Origin: Bacteroidales bacterium
GTDB taxonomy: Bacteria; Bacteroidota; Bacteroidia; Bacteroidales; UBA932
NCBI GenBank assembly: GCA_017962235.1
Contig: JAGCVS010000012.1
Location: forward strand, 62,001-126,000
DNA length: 64,000 bases
Direction: 5' to 3'
Position 1 is the stretch's first letter, and the number at the start of each line of letters is the position of its first letter. The notes below the pieces were generated by a model, which was not told the origin of the DNA, ran no database searches, and saw nothing but the letters and a program-made list of their open reading frames with translations. The translations under genes were made by a program, and so were the position numbers. Below, piece after piece: positions 45,874-53,962 of the stretch.

Positions 45874-47844
45874 TTATTTAACAGTGTAAACAATCGGGGT
45901 CTTCTTAAGGTCGTCACCGCTCTTGTTGCTCCAGCTGTAAACAGCGATTACGTCGCCGCTCTTAACCTGTGCGTCAGCGAGAGGGAGGCGAGCCTCAATC
46001 TCAACAAAGTCGTCGGCAATTGCACCGGCAAACGTGAAGCTGTTGAATACATCAGATGAAGGATATGCGCTGCCGCTTCCGATGTCAGTAGCAATTGCAT
46101 TGGCATCAAACGGGAAGAAGTAGAGCCACATCTCGAGACCTTCAATCTCCTTAGCAACACCGGTAGCGGGGTTGTTGTCGGCATCGATATCATAGTAGAT
46201 ATAGCCGCCGCGGTTCCAGATAGCGGAACGGTTGTCACGCTTGCTGTAGAAGTAGATGTACTTGGAGTCGTTGGTCACTTTGAAGAGAGCGTATACGGGA
46301 GTCTCCTTTGTGCTGGCCACCTGATCGTTTACGTCAGCCCAGTCGCTCATGTCACCGTCGATGGTGATAGCGGCCACGAAGGGAGCGCCAACGGTTACGG
46401 TGCCTGCGTTGAAATCGATGACGATTTCCTTACCTTCCTCAACAGCTACTCTCTCCTGGTCATTGCCAGCACCACGGTAAGCGATCTTGCCGTCGAAGTA
46501 TACGAACTCTGTCTTCCACCAGTCAATCCAGCCGTTACCGGTTGTAACACCTTCGATGGGTGCGGAAGGAGTCACCTTGGAAGCGAGACGTACAGCAGCG
46601 CTGTTGGCGGTGGTGGTAGCCTTGAATACCTTACCGTCAGCCTCGAACTTAACAACGTCAGGAGCGTTGAAGTCCCATGCATCTGCACCCCAAGCGTCGC
46701 CGATACCGTAAACTTCAGCGGGCATGATCTCTACGACCTTGTCGTTACCGTTTACGAATACGGTGTAGAAGCCGTCTTCCTCTACCCAGCAGTTGCCGTC
46801 GTGGATGGTGTAACCTACAGTGCCTTCACCGGTAAAGTCGCCGCTCCATTCCTTGAGAGCGCAGAACTTGAAGCCGTCTGCAGCATTGAAATAGCGGGTG
46901 CACCAGAAGTAGCCGGGAGCTGAAGGGATGCCGGAGAGCTCAACTATGCCCTCGCTGTTCCAGTCCCATCCACCCCACTGGTTACCGATCATATACATAT
47001 GCTCGGGAGCGGTGATTTCGACTTCCTTAGCAAGGTCAATCTTGTAGGAGAAGCTGTTCTTCAAGTCGCCGGCAGCAAGTTTGAAAGTGAGGGAGATGTT
47101 GTACTCACCAGGTTTTTCAACTACAAAGTTGTCTCCGCCGGGCATACTGTTCTGACCAAGGTTGGTATTAGCCTTGATCTCACCTTCACTGTCAAGGGTT
47201 ATTTTCCAAGCTCCGCCGTAAGCGAATTTGAACTCAAGACCGTTTACCAGTGCAGCATTGTCAATGCTGAAAGTCATACCGTCGTTAGAAGGGGTTGTGG
47301 CAGCCATCTCGGTAAAGCCCCATCCGTTCATACCGCCGCGAACGCCAAAGTTTGCGGGAGCCACCAGAATCAGAGCGTTGTCGAGGTCGTTGTTCTTGTT
47401 GAGGTCAAGCACGATGTGATACAGACCGGTTTTTGCAACCTTCATCTTGGGAGCGTTTTCGCCAATCTCAAGTTTACCCTTGAGGATAGCTGTAGCAGGG
47501 TTGTCCTCATAGATACCAGAGAGCTCTGCGGGGGTGAACTCTGCGAGAGTTGCACCGTAAAGAACCTGCTCGCCACCGGTAACCCATACCAGGGAGAACT
47601 CCTTGCCACCCTCGAGAACGATATATTTCTCAAACATACCGTCGCGGAGAGTCTGATCCTTTTTCTCGTTGATACCGTTTGCCATACGGAGCACGTCACC
47701 AACCTTATCAAAGCCGGTAGCATCGCCGTAAACGTAAACGCCGTCCTCTACGAGGTCGTCAAAGTTGACGGGATCTTTCTTGGGGCAGGCTGTCAGAATG
47801 AAAGCCATTGCCACTGCGCAAATTGCGTAAAAGAATCTTTTCAT
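45874..47844 (-). CDS. SusE/SusF-like starch-binding lipoprotein with extra C-terminal CBM9-like domain
   Basis: A 656-residue surface lipoprotein with signal peptide and lipobox ILTAC (Cys ~20). After an N-terminal Ig-like part, three repeated binding modules can be read, opening with GVRGGMNGWGF (~170), MYMIGNQWGGWDW (~295) and VYGIGDAWGADAWDF (~388). These W-rich starts are those of SusE/SusF starch-binding domains. From ~495 to the end there is a further domain starting ITIDGDMSDWADV with YIYYDIDADNNPATG, which looks like a CBM9/DOMON-type fold. B. thetaiotaomicron SusE and SusF are shorter (under 500). It lies directly after SusD and ends at a terminator. Confidence 0.85.
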   Translation of the reverse strand: MKRFFYAICAVAMAFILTACPKKDPVNFDDLVEDGVYVYGDATGFDKVGDVLRMANGINEKKDQTLRDGMFEKYIVLEGGKEFSLVWVTGGEQVLYGATLAEFTPAELSGIYEDNPATAILKGKLEIGENAPKMKVAKTGLYHIVLDLNKNNDLDNALILVAPANFGVRGGMNGWGFTEMAATTPSNDGMTFSIDNAALVNGLEFKFAYGGAWKITLDSEGEIKANTNLGQNSMPGGDNFVVEKPGEYNISLTFKLAAGDLKNSFSYKIDLAKEVEITAPEHMYMIGNQWGGWDWNSEGIVELSGIPSAPGYFWCTRYFNAADGFKFCALKEWSGDFTGEGTVGYTIHDGNCWVEEDGFYTVFVNGNDKVVEIMPAEVYGIGDAWGADAWDFNAPDVVKFEADGKVFKATTTANSAAVRLASKVTPSAPIEGVTTGNGWIDWWKTEFVYFDGKIAYRGAGNDQERVAVEEGKEIVIDFNAGTVTVGAPFVAAITIDGDMSDWADVNDQVASTKETPVYALFKVTNDSKYIYFYSKRDNRSAIWNRGGYIYYDIDADNNPATGVAKEIEGLEMWLYFFPFDANAIATDIGSGSAYPSSDVFNSFTFAGAIADDFVEIEARLPLADAQVKSGDVIAVYSWSNKSGDDLKKTPIVYTVK

Positions 47845-47897
47845 TTTAAAAAACGATTGTTAAAAATGTTGATTGGTTAATATGATGATATTAGTTA

Positions 47898-49487
47898 TTA
47901 GTTGCCGTATCCGGGATTCTGAGCGTAGACGCCGGGCGCGCCGTCCCTTACCCAGTTGGGGATGGGGAACAGCTGATGGTTCTTGTCGCTGGCATCCTTG
48001 AACTCCCATGAGCCACCGTAAGTGCCAAAGCGGATCTGGTCGTCGCGGCGATGGCCCTCCCATGCAAGCTCGCGGCCGCGCTCATTGAGAAGCTCGGGCA
48101 GGGTGAGCTCTGCAGCGGTGTAGTCCTTCAGGCCTGCACGGCGGTGCACCTTGTTGACGCACTCCAGTGCCACATCGTCTGCAACACCGCCTTTGAGGCG
48201 CATGCGTGCCTCTGCCTTCATGAGCAGCACGTCTGCATAACGATAGATGGGGAAGTCGCTGTCTGCGTGGTGTGCGATGCCGTTCTCAAACTGGAATTTG
48301 ATAAAGCGGGCGCCTTCGCAGGAGTTGGCGGCGGAGGGATCCTGTATGGTGGTAACATTAGGAGTGATAATAACCTGGAAGTGGCTGTCGGCATGGTCCC
48401 ATTCAACAACATCGCCGGTCCAGGATGCGCGGTTGTAAACCAGGGTCTTCCAGTCGGTGGTGGTGTTGTACACGGGGCCAACGAACCACTGGTTGCGGCG
48501 GATATCCTTCTCGTCGTAAAGATTGTAGAAAGATGCCAGGGTGCAGGGACCGTTCCAGCAGTCGGTGGTGAAACCGAACACATCGCGCATAGCGTAATGG
48601 TTGGTGATCAGGTGGAACATGTTGCCGTTGGCATACACGGAGTCGAATACGATGGGGAAGATGATCTCCTTGTTGCTGGTGTTGTTGGTGGCAAATGTTG
48701 CGAAGTAGTCATCGTTGAGGTCATAGCCGTAGCCGCCTTCAATAATCTTGTCACAGTATTCTTCTGCCTTTGCCCACTCGGCCTTGCCGGTGTAGACCTC
48801 TGCGTTGAGGTAGAGCTTTGCCAGAATCATGTAAGCCACGGGACGGGTCATGGAGCCGTAGCGGACGGAGTTGTCCACCTTCTCTGCATTCTCCAGCAGT
48901 TCGGCCTCAATCCAGTCGTATACCTGCTTGCGGGTCTGTTGAACCACGTTGCCGTTCTCATCCACATGCTTGCCGTCGTCGATGTGTACGTTGCCGTATA
49001 CATCCATGGCCAGCAGGTGATAGAACGCGCGCAGGATCTTGGCCTCTGCCAGACCTGCCTTGGCAGCATCGGAGTAAGTTGATTCGTCTTCGCCTGCAAT
49101 GGAGTGGATGTTGTCAATCACGGTGTTGCACTTGGTTACACCGCCGTATGCAAAGCTCCAGCCGTTGTTGATGTCGCGGGTGTCGCTCTCCCAGGTGTGG
49201 GTGTGCATCTTGATGGGGACGCCGTTGTCGTACCAGTCGGTACCGCGGGTGGGGATTACAACCTCGTCAGAGGTGTATTCCTGGAGGCTCCAGAAGCCCT
49301 CACGATATACATAGCCGTATTCGCCGGCCAGCTGTGAGTATGCGTTTGCAATCAGTGTAGAGAACTGAGCGGGAGTCTTGAAGTAGTCTTCCTTGCGGAC
49401 ATCTGTATAAACTTCCGGAGAAAGGTCGGTGCAGGCAACGGCTGCGAAGCCGAGCAGTGCTATTGCAATATTGAATATCTTTTTCAT
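47898..49487 (-). CDS. susD: SusD-like starch-binding lipoprotein
   Basis: A 529-residue outer-membrane lipoprotein, lipobox AAVAC (Cys ~19) followed by TDLSPEVYTDV. The TPR-rich N-terminal half includes AEAKILRAFYHLLAMDVYGNV, and the C-terminal motif ELLNERGRELAWEGHRRDDQIRFG is typical. The neighbours (SusC, SusE/F, amylases, MalQ) make starch or maltodextrin the likely ligand. Twelve bases after SusC. Confidence 0.94.
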   Translation of the reverse strand: MKKIFNIAIALLGFAAVACTDLSPEVYTDVRKEDYFKTPAQFSTLIANAYSQLAGEYGYVYREGFWSLQEYTSDEVVIPTRGTDWYDNGVPIKMHTHTWESDTRDINNGWSFAYGGVTKCNTVIDNIHSIAGEDESTYSDAAKAGLAEAKILRAFYHLLAMDVYGNVHIDDGKHVDENGNVVQQTRKQVYDWIEAELLENAEKVDNSVRYGSMTRPVAYMILAKLYLNAEVYTGKAEWAKAEEYCDKIIEGGYGYDLNDDYFATFATNNTSNKEIIFPIVFDSVYANGNMFHLITNHYAMRDVFGFTTDCWNGPCTLASFYNLYDEKDIRRNQWFVGPVYNTTTDWKTLVYNRASWTGDVVEWDHADSHFQVIITPNVTTIQDPSAANSCEGARFIKFQFENGIAHHADSDFPIYRYADVLLMKAEARMRLKGGVADDVALECVNKVHRRAGLKDYTAAELTLPELLNERGRELAWEGHRRDDQIRFGTYGGSWEFKDASDKNHQLFPIPNWVRDGAPGVYAQNPGYGN

Positions 49488-49499
49488 ACGCTCTTTACT

Positions 49500-52400
49500 T
49501 TAGAAGTTGATGTTGACACCCAGAGCAATGGTTCTCTGTGTAGGATAGTAAGAACGGCCGTCAAAGCCGGGAGCAAGTCCTGAGAGGCTTACAGTGGACG
49601 GGTCGTGTCCCTTGTAGCCGGTAATGGTGAACAGGTTCTGTGCATTGATGTAAACGCGGCATGCCTTTACATACTCTGCAAGGGTACCCTTGAGTTCAGG
49701 AGTCCAACCGAAGGTAACGTCGTTCAGCTTCACGTAAGTCGCATCCTCCAGATAGAAATCGGAGAAGCGGCGCAGGGATGCCTTGCCGTTGTTGGGGTCG
49801 GAAATCCAGTGGGTGAGTTTCTCTGCCTCGCCGCTGAAGGAGCTCAGGAGCACGTTCTCAGTACCGCGGGTATTCTCGTAGAAGTAGCGGGTCTCGTTGA
49901 AGTAGAGGCCGCCGATCTGGCCGCGGAAGTTGAGGCCCAGGTCAAAGTTCTTGTAGCGGAGGTTGGTGTAGAAACCGAGGGTAACCAGCGGGAATGCGTT
50001 GCCCAGTACCTGCTTGTCAGCATCGGAGGGGTCGCTGGTAACACCGCCGGCGGGGGTGAAGAACAGCCAGGTGCCGTCGTCCTTGATGGTGGCGTATTTC
50101 AGACCGTAGTAGTTGCCCACAGCCTCGCCCTCTACCAGACGCATTACATAGTTACCGGTCTCGCCGTCGCCGGAAGAGATGTAACCGGTGTTCTGGAAAG
50201 CGGCGATATGGTTGCCGGCTGCGTCTTTCTCACCGTACTGTTCGCCGGTGATGCGAACCACGCGGTTGCGGTTCCATGCAGCGTTGAGGCCTGCAGTCCA
50301 GTTGAAGTCGCGGGTCTTCTTGATAATGCCGTTGATGTTGAATTCCAGGCCGTAGTTGTGGATCTGACCGTAGTTATCCCACTTCTTTGCGGATACGTTG
50401 CCGCCGGTCAGGGGCACGTCGTATTCGTAAAGAAGGTTGGTGGTGTTGCGGAAGTAGCCGTCCAGATTACCCCAGATGCGGCCTTCCAGCATTGCGAAGT
50501 CGATACCGACGTTGGTCTCGCGTTTCTCCTCCCAGCGGATGTGCTCGTTCACGTTTGTCTGAGGACCCCAGGGGCGGATAAACTGACCGTCGGAGAAGAG
50601 GTAGTCGCTGCCGGGACCTACCAGCATCAGATAGAGGTAGGAGCTGCCGGGCATGTTACCGGTAACACCGTAGCCGGCACGCAACTTGAGTTCGTCCAGC
50701 CAGGTGACATTCTTCATGAAATCCTCTTCTGAGATAATCCAGCTTGCGGAGAGTGAAGGGAAGAGACCCCAGGGACCCAGGATAGGGTTGGCCTGGCTGC
50801 CAAACTTGGAGCTGCCCTCCAGACGGGTGCTGGCAGAGAGGAAGTACTTGCCGTCGTAGTTGTACATTGCACGAACAAAGAACGATGCGAGTTTGTCTTT
50901 GTATTTGTAACTGCTCTGGTTAGCCTCGTCGCTCTTGCCGGAGAGCTTGCCTTCGCCAAGACCGAGATTGTTGAACAGAAGTCTGTCCAGAGGGAATATA
51001 GAGTTGTTTGCAGAGAAGCCCTGGCTGAGATTGGTCTGGTAGCTCTGGCCGAGCAGGAACTGATAGTTGTGACGGCCCTTGCTGCCCATGTAGTTGAGGG
51101 TGTTCTCTACAACCTGCTGGGTAACCGCAGAGTAGCTCTGGCTTGCGACACCGTCGCGGCCGGATACCTCGCGCAGGGTGCTTTTCTGGTACTTGCCGTT
51201 CCAGGTGGAGGTCTCCTGCAGGGAGTAAGCGGTGGTGAACTTCAGACCCGGCATGATGTCCAGAGTGGCGCGTACGCTGCCAATCATGTTCTGGTCCTTC
51301 TGCTGGTTGGTGGTCTGGTCAATGTCGCTCACCGGGTTGCGGGTGTAGAAGTTGTCGGACTCGTAGTATCCGCCGTATTTCACGAATTTGTCATCTTCTG
51401 AATAGATGGGCATCGTGGGGTTGGAACGGATAGCCTGATTGAAGTTGTCGTAGTTAGCCCAGTCCTTGAACCCGCGGGTGTAAGAGAAGTCGTAGGAAAT
51501 CTGCAGCTTGTCGTTGAGCGCCTTCTGGTCTGCTGCAAAGCGGCCCTGGAGCTCGTCAAAGTCAGATTTCTTAGCGATACCCTGGAGGTTGCGGTAACCT
51601 ACGGAAGCACGGTAGTTGAAGCTCTGTGTGCCGCCGGTGATGGAAACGTTGTGGGTGTGGGACACGGGGTTGCGGGAGATGGCCTTGATCCAGTCGGTGT
51701 CGGCGCCAAAGTCGGTGCCAAGCTTGCCGCGGGGGTTGTTGACCATCATTTCGCGATATTCGGCTGCGGTGAGCACGCGGGGCACATTTGCAATGAAGCC
51801 CACGCTGGCGCTGCCGTTGTATTCTGCGGAGAACGCGCCGTCTTTGTTACCGCGGCGGGTGGTGATCAGGATGACACCGGCGTTTGCACGGGTACCGTAG
51901 ATTGCTGCTGCGGAACCATCCTTGAGGATGTCGATGGACTCGATGTCGGCGGGGTTAACGGAAGAGAGGTTGCCGCCCGGCACGCCGTCTATGACGTACA
52001 GGGGCTCGGTGGAACCGTTCAGGGAGCCGACACCGCGCAACTGCACGTTGTAGCTGTTCTGTGCGGGGTCGTCACCGCCGTTCTTGATCACGTTCAGGCC
52101 GGCCACCTTACCCTGGAGCAGACCCATGGGGTTGGCCACGGAGCCCTGGTTAAAGTCGTCGGGTTTGAGGGAAGCCACGCTACCGGTGACCTCCTTCTTG
52201 GTCTGGGAACCGTAACCGATGACCACTACTTCGTCAAGGAATTCGGTATCCTCTGCCAGAGTTATGGTTTCGGGGACTGCGTTTGCAGCAAAAGTCTGAG
52301 TGGAATAGCCTATGCAGCTAACTTCCACCACAGCTGTCTCCCCGCTGACCTTAAGAATAAAATCGCCGTCCATGCCGGTGGAGACGCCGTTGGTGGTGCC

Positions 52401-52547
52401 TTTCTCCATCACAGTAGCGCCGTAAACGGGGCCGAGAGCATCGACTACGACTCCTTTAACCTGATATCCGTTCTGAGCGGATGCAGGGGTGCTGAACATC
52501 CATCCTGCGAGGAGGACAACAGCAACTGCGGTTAGAAATCTTTTCAT
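49500..52547 (-). CDS. susC: SusC-like TonB-dependent maltodextrin transporter
   Basis: A 1015-residue outer-membrane receptor. A signal peptide (ending STPASAQ) is followed by a regulatory domain (VKGVVVDALGPVYGATVMEKG), the TonB-box region LDEVVVIGYGSQTKKEVTGS, a plug with PLYVIDGVPGGN and ILKDGSAAAIYGTRANAGV, and a barrel ending QRTIALGVNINF. Starch import is inferred from the locus. The MFS transporter gene ends 22 bases upstream, so both are probably on one transcript. Confidence 0.95.
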   Translation of the reverse strand: MKRFLTAVAVVLLAGWMFSTPASAQNGYQVKGVVVDALGPVYGATVMEKGTTNGVSTGMDGDFILKVSGETAVVEVSCIGYSTQTFAANAVPETITLAEDTEFLDEVVVIGYGSQTKKEVTGSVASLKPDDFNQGSVANPMGLLQGKVAGLNVIKNGGDDPAQNSYNVQLRGVGSLNGSTEPLYVIDGVPGGNLSSVNPADIESIDILKDGSAAAIYGTRANAGVILITTRRGNKDGAFSAEYNGSASVGFIANVPRVLTAAEYREMMVNNPRGKLGTDFGADTDWIKAISRNPVSHTHNVSITGGTQSFNYRASVGYRNLQGIAKKSDFDELQGRFAADQKALNDKLQISYDFSYTRGFKDWANYDNFNQAIRSNPTMPIYSEDDKFVKYGGYYESDNFYTRNPVSDIDQTTNQQKDQNMIGSVRATLDIMPGLKFTTAYSLQETSTWNGKYQKSTLREVSGRDGVASQSYSAVTQQVVENTLNYMGSKGRHNYQFLLGQSYQTNLSQGFSANNSIFPLDRLLFNNLGLGEGKLSGKSDEANQSSYKYKDKLASFFVRAMYNYDGKYFLSASTRLEGSSKFGSQANPILGPWGLFPSLSASWIISEEDFMKNVTWLDELKLRAGYGVTGNMPGSSYLYLMLVGPGSDYLFSDGQFIRPWGPQTNVNEHIRWEEKRETNVGIDFAMLEGRIWGNLDGYFRNTTNLLYEYDVPLTGGNVSAKKWDNYGQIHNYGLEFNINGIIKKTRDFNWTAGLNAAWNRNRVVRITGEQYGEKDAAGNHIAAFQNTGYISSGDGETGNYVMRLVEGEAVGNYYGLKYATIKDDGTWLFFTPAGGVTSDPSDADKQVLGNAFPLVTLGFYTNLRYKNFDLGLNFRGQIGGLYFNETRYFYENTRGTENVLLSSFSGEAEKLTHWISDPNNGKASLRRFSDFYLEDATYVKLNDVTFGWTPELKGTLAEYVKACRVYINAQNLFTITGYKGHDPSTVSLSGLAPGFDGRSYYPTQRTIALGVNINF

Positions 52548-52569
52548 CAGAGGTTGATTGGTTAAACTA

Positions 52570-53907
52570 TTATTGATTGGTATTTTTCTTCACTTTAACA
52601 AGCAGCACTGCGGCTGCGCCGATAATCAGGTAGACGCCCGCCATTATCAGCATGGTGCTCTGGGCACCGCCCACTGCCTTCAGCACCAGACCGCCGGTGG
52701 CGGCGGCAACTATCTGCGGCAGGCAGATGGTGCCGTTGAACAGGCCCAGATATGATCCCATATAAGGATTTCCCTCCAGCGCGTTGGTGAGAAGGGTGAA
52801 GGGAAGTGCCAGCATCGCAGCCCAAGCCGCGCCAATCAGGAAGTATGCTGCGCATGCCAGATACTTGTCCTGGATAAAGGCTACGCCTATAAAGCCGATG
52901 GCGCCTATCAGCAGGCTCACAATATAGGCGGTCTTGAGGTTCTTGAAGCGGGGGAGCATCAGCGCCCACAGGATGGATCCCACAGCCTGTACGGCGAACA
53001 CCACGCCCACCCAGTTGCCGGCTGCCTGATAAGCTGCCGATGCGGTGTCGGTTTCGCCGCCCCAGCAGTTGAACGCCAGGGTGCCGTTGGTGTAGGTCCA
53101 CATGTAGAGGAAGGCGGCCCAGCAGAAGAACTGCACCAGACCCACCGTCCAGAACACCTTGGGAGCCTTGAACAACAGAGCGATGAGCCCCTCTTTCTTC
53201 TCCTCTGCCTTTGCGGTGTCAATGCCGTGGAATTCTGCATATTCTGCCGGCGGCATCTCCTTGACATTCATGAAGGTGTACAGCACGCACAGAATCAGTA
53301 TGGCGGCGCCTGCATAGAACGATACCACCACGGACGGCGGTACCACCCCCTCCGGAGCCTGGTTGGCGATGCCTATCCAGGTGAGGAAGATGGGGAGCAG
53401 GTACCCCACCAGACTGCCGGCGTTGCACAGGAAGCTCTGGATGGAATAGGCCTTGGCCTTCTGCTCTTCGTTAACCATGTCGCCCACCATCATCTTGAAG
53501 GGCTGCATGGCCACGTTGATGCTGGTATCCAGGAAGATGAGGGAGAACAGACCGAACCACATGGCCATGTTCAGACCCAGGAACAGCCGGGTGGAGAAGT
53601 GCAGGCTGCCGGCGTTGGGCAGGAAAGCCATAACCAGCACGGCGATGATGGCGCCCACCAGCAGATACGGTTTGCGGCGGCCCATCTTGCACCAGGTTCG
53701 GTCGCTCCACTTGCCTATGAGCGGCTGCACAATCATACCCATCAGCGGCGGCAATATCCAGAAGAAGCTGAGCTGATGTGGGTCGGCGCCCAGCGTGGCG
53801 AATATGCGCGAGATGTTTGCACTCTGCAGCGCGTATGCAATCTGAACCCCGAAATAGCCGAAATTCAGATTGAAGAGCTGTCTATTACTTAAGTTACGAT
53901 TTTTCAT
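52570..53907 (-). CDS. MFS sugar transporter, maltose type
   Basis: A 445-residue inner-membrane protein with about twelve hydrophobic segments. Family marks are the N-terminal FNLNFGYFGVQIAYALQSAN, PLIGKWSDRTWCKMGRRKPY (the MFS loop 2-3) and TNALEGNPYMGSYLGLFN. It resembles the glycoside-pentoside-hexuronide/SLC45-type maltose carriers of Bacteroidota starch loci and would import maltose or short maltodextrins with a cation. The frame extends to 53988, but MKNRNLSNRQLFNLNFG at 53907 is the family-like start. Between malQ and SusC. Confidence 0.88.
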   Translation of the reverse strand: MKNRNLSNRQLFNLNFGYFGVQIAYALQSANISRIFATLGADPHQLSFFWILPPLMGMIVQPLIGKWSDRTWCKMGRRKPYLLVGAIIAVLVMAFLPNAGSLHFSTRLFLGLNMAMWFGLFSLIFLDTSINVAMQPFKMMVGDMVNEEQKAKAYSIQSFLCNAGSLVGYLLPIFLTWIGIANQAPEGVVPPSVVVSFYAGAAILILCVLYTFMNVKEMPPAEYAEFHGIDTAKAEEKKEGLIALLFKAPKVFWTVGLVQFFCWAAFLYMWTYTNGTLAFNCWGGETDTASAAYQAAGNWVGVVFAVQAVGSILWALMLPRFKNLKTAYIVSLLIGAIGFIGVAFIQDKYLACAAYFLIGAAWAAMLALPFTLLTNALEGNPYMGSYLGLFNGTICLPQIVAAATGGLVLKAVGGAQSTMLIMAGVYLIIGAAAVLLVKVKKNTNQ

Positions 53908-53962
53908 TTTTCGGTGAAAAAAGCTGACGAAGTTAAAGCAAATAGATGAAACTTCCAAATAA

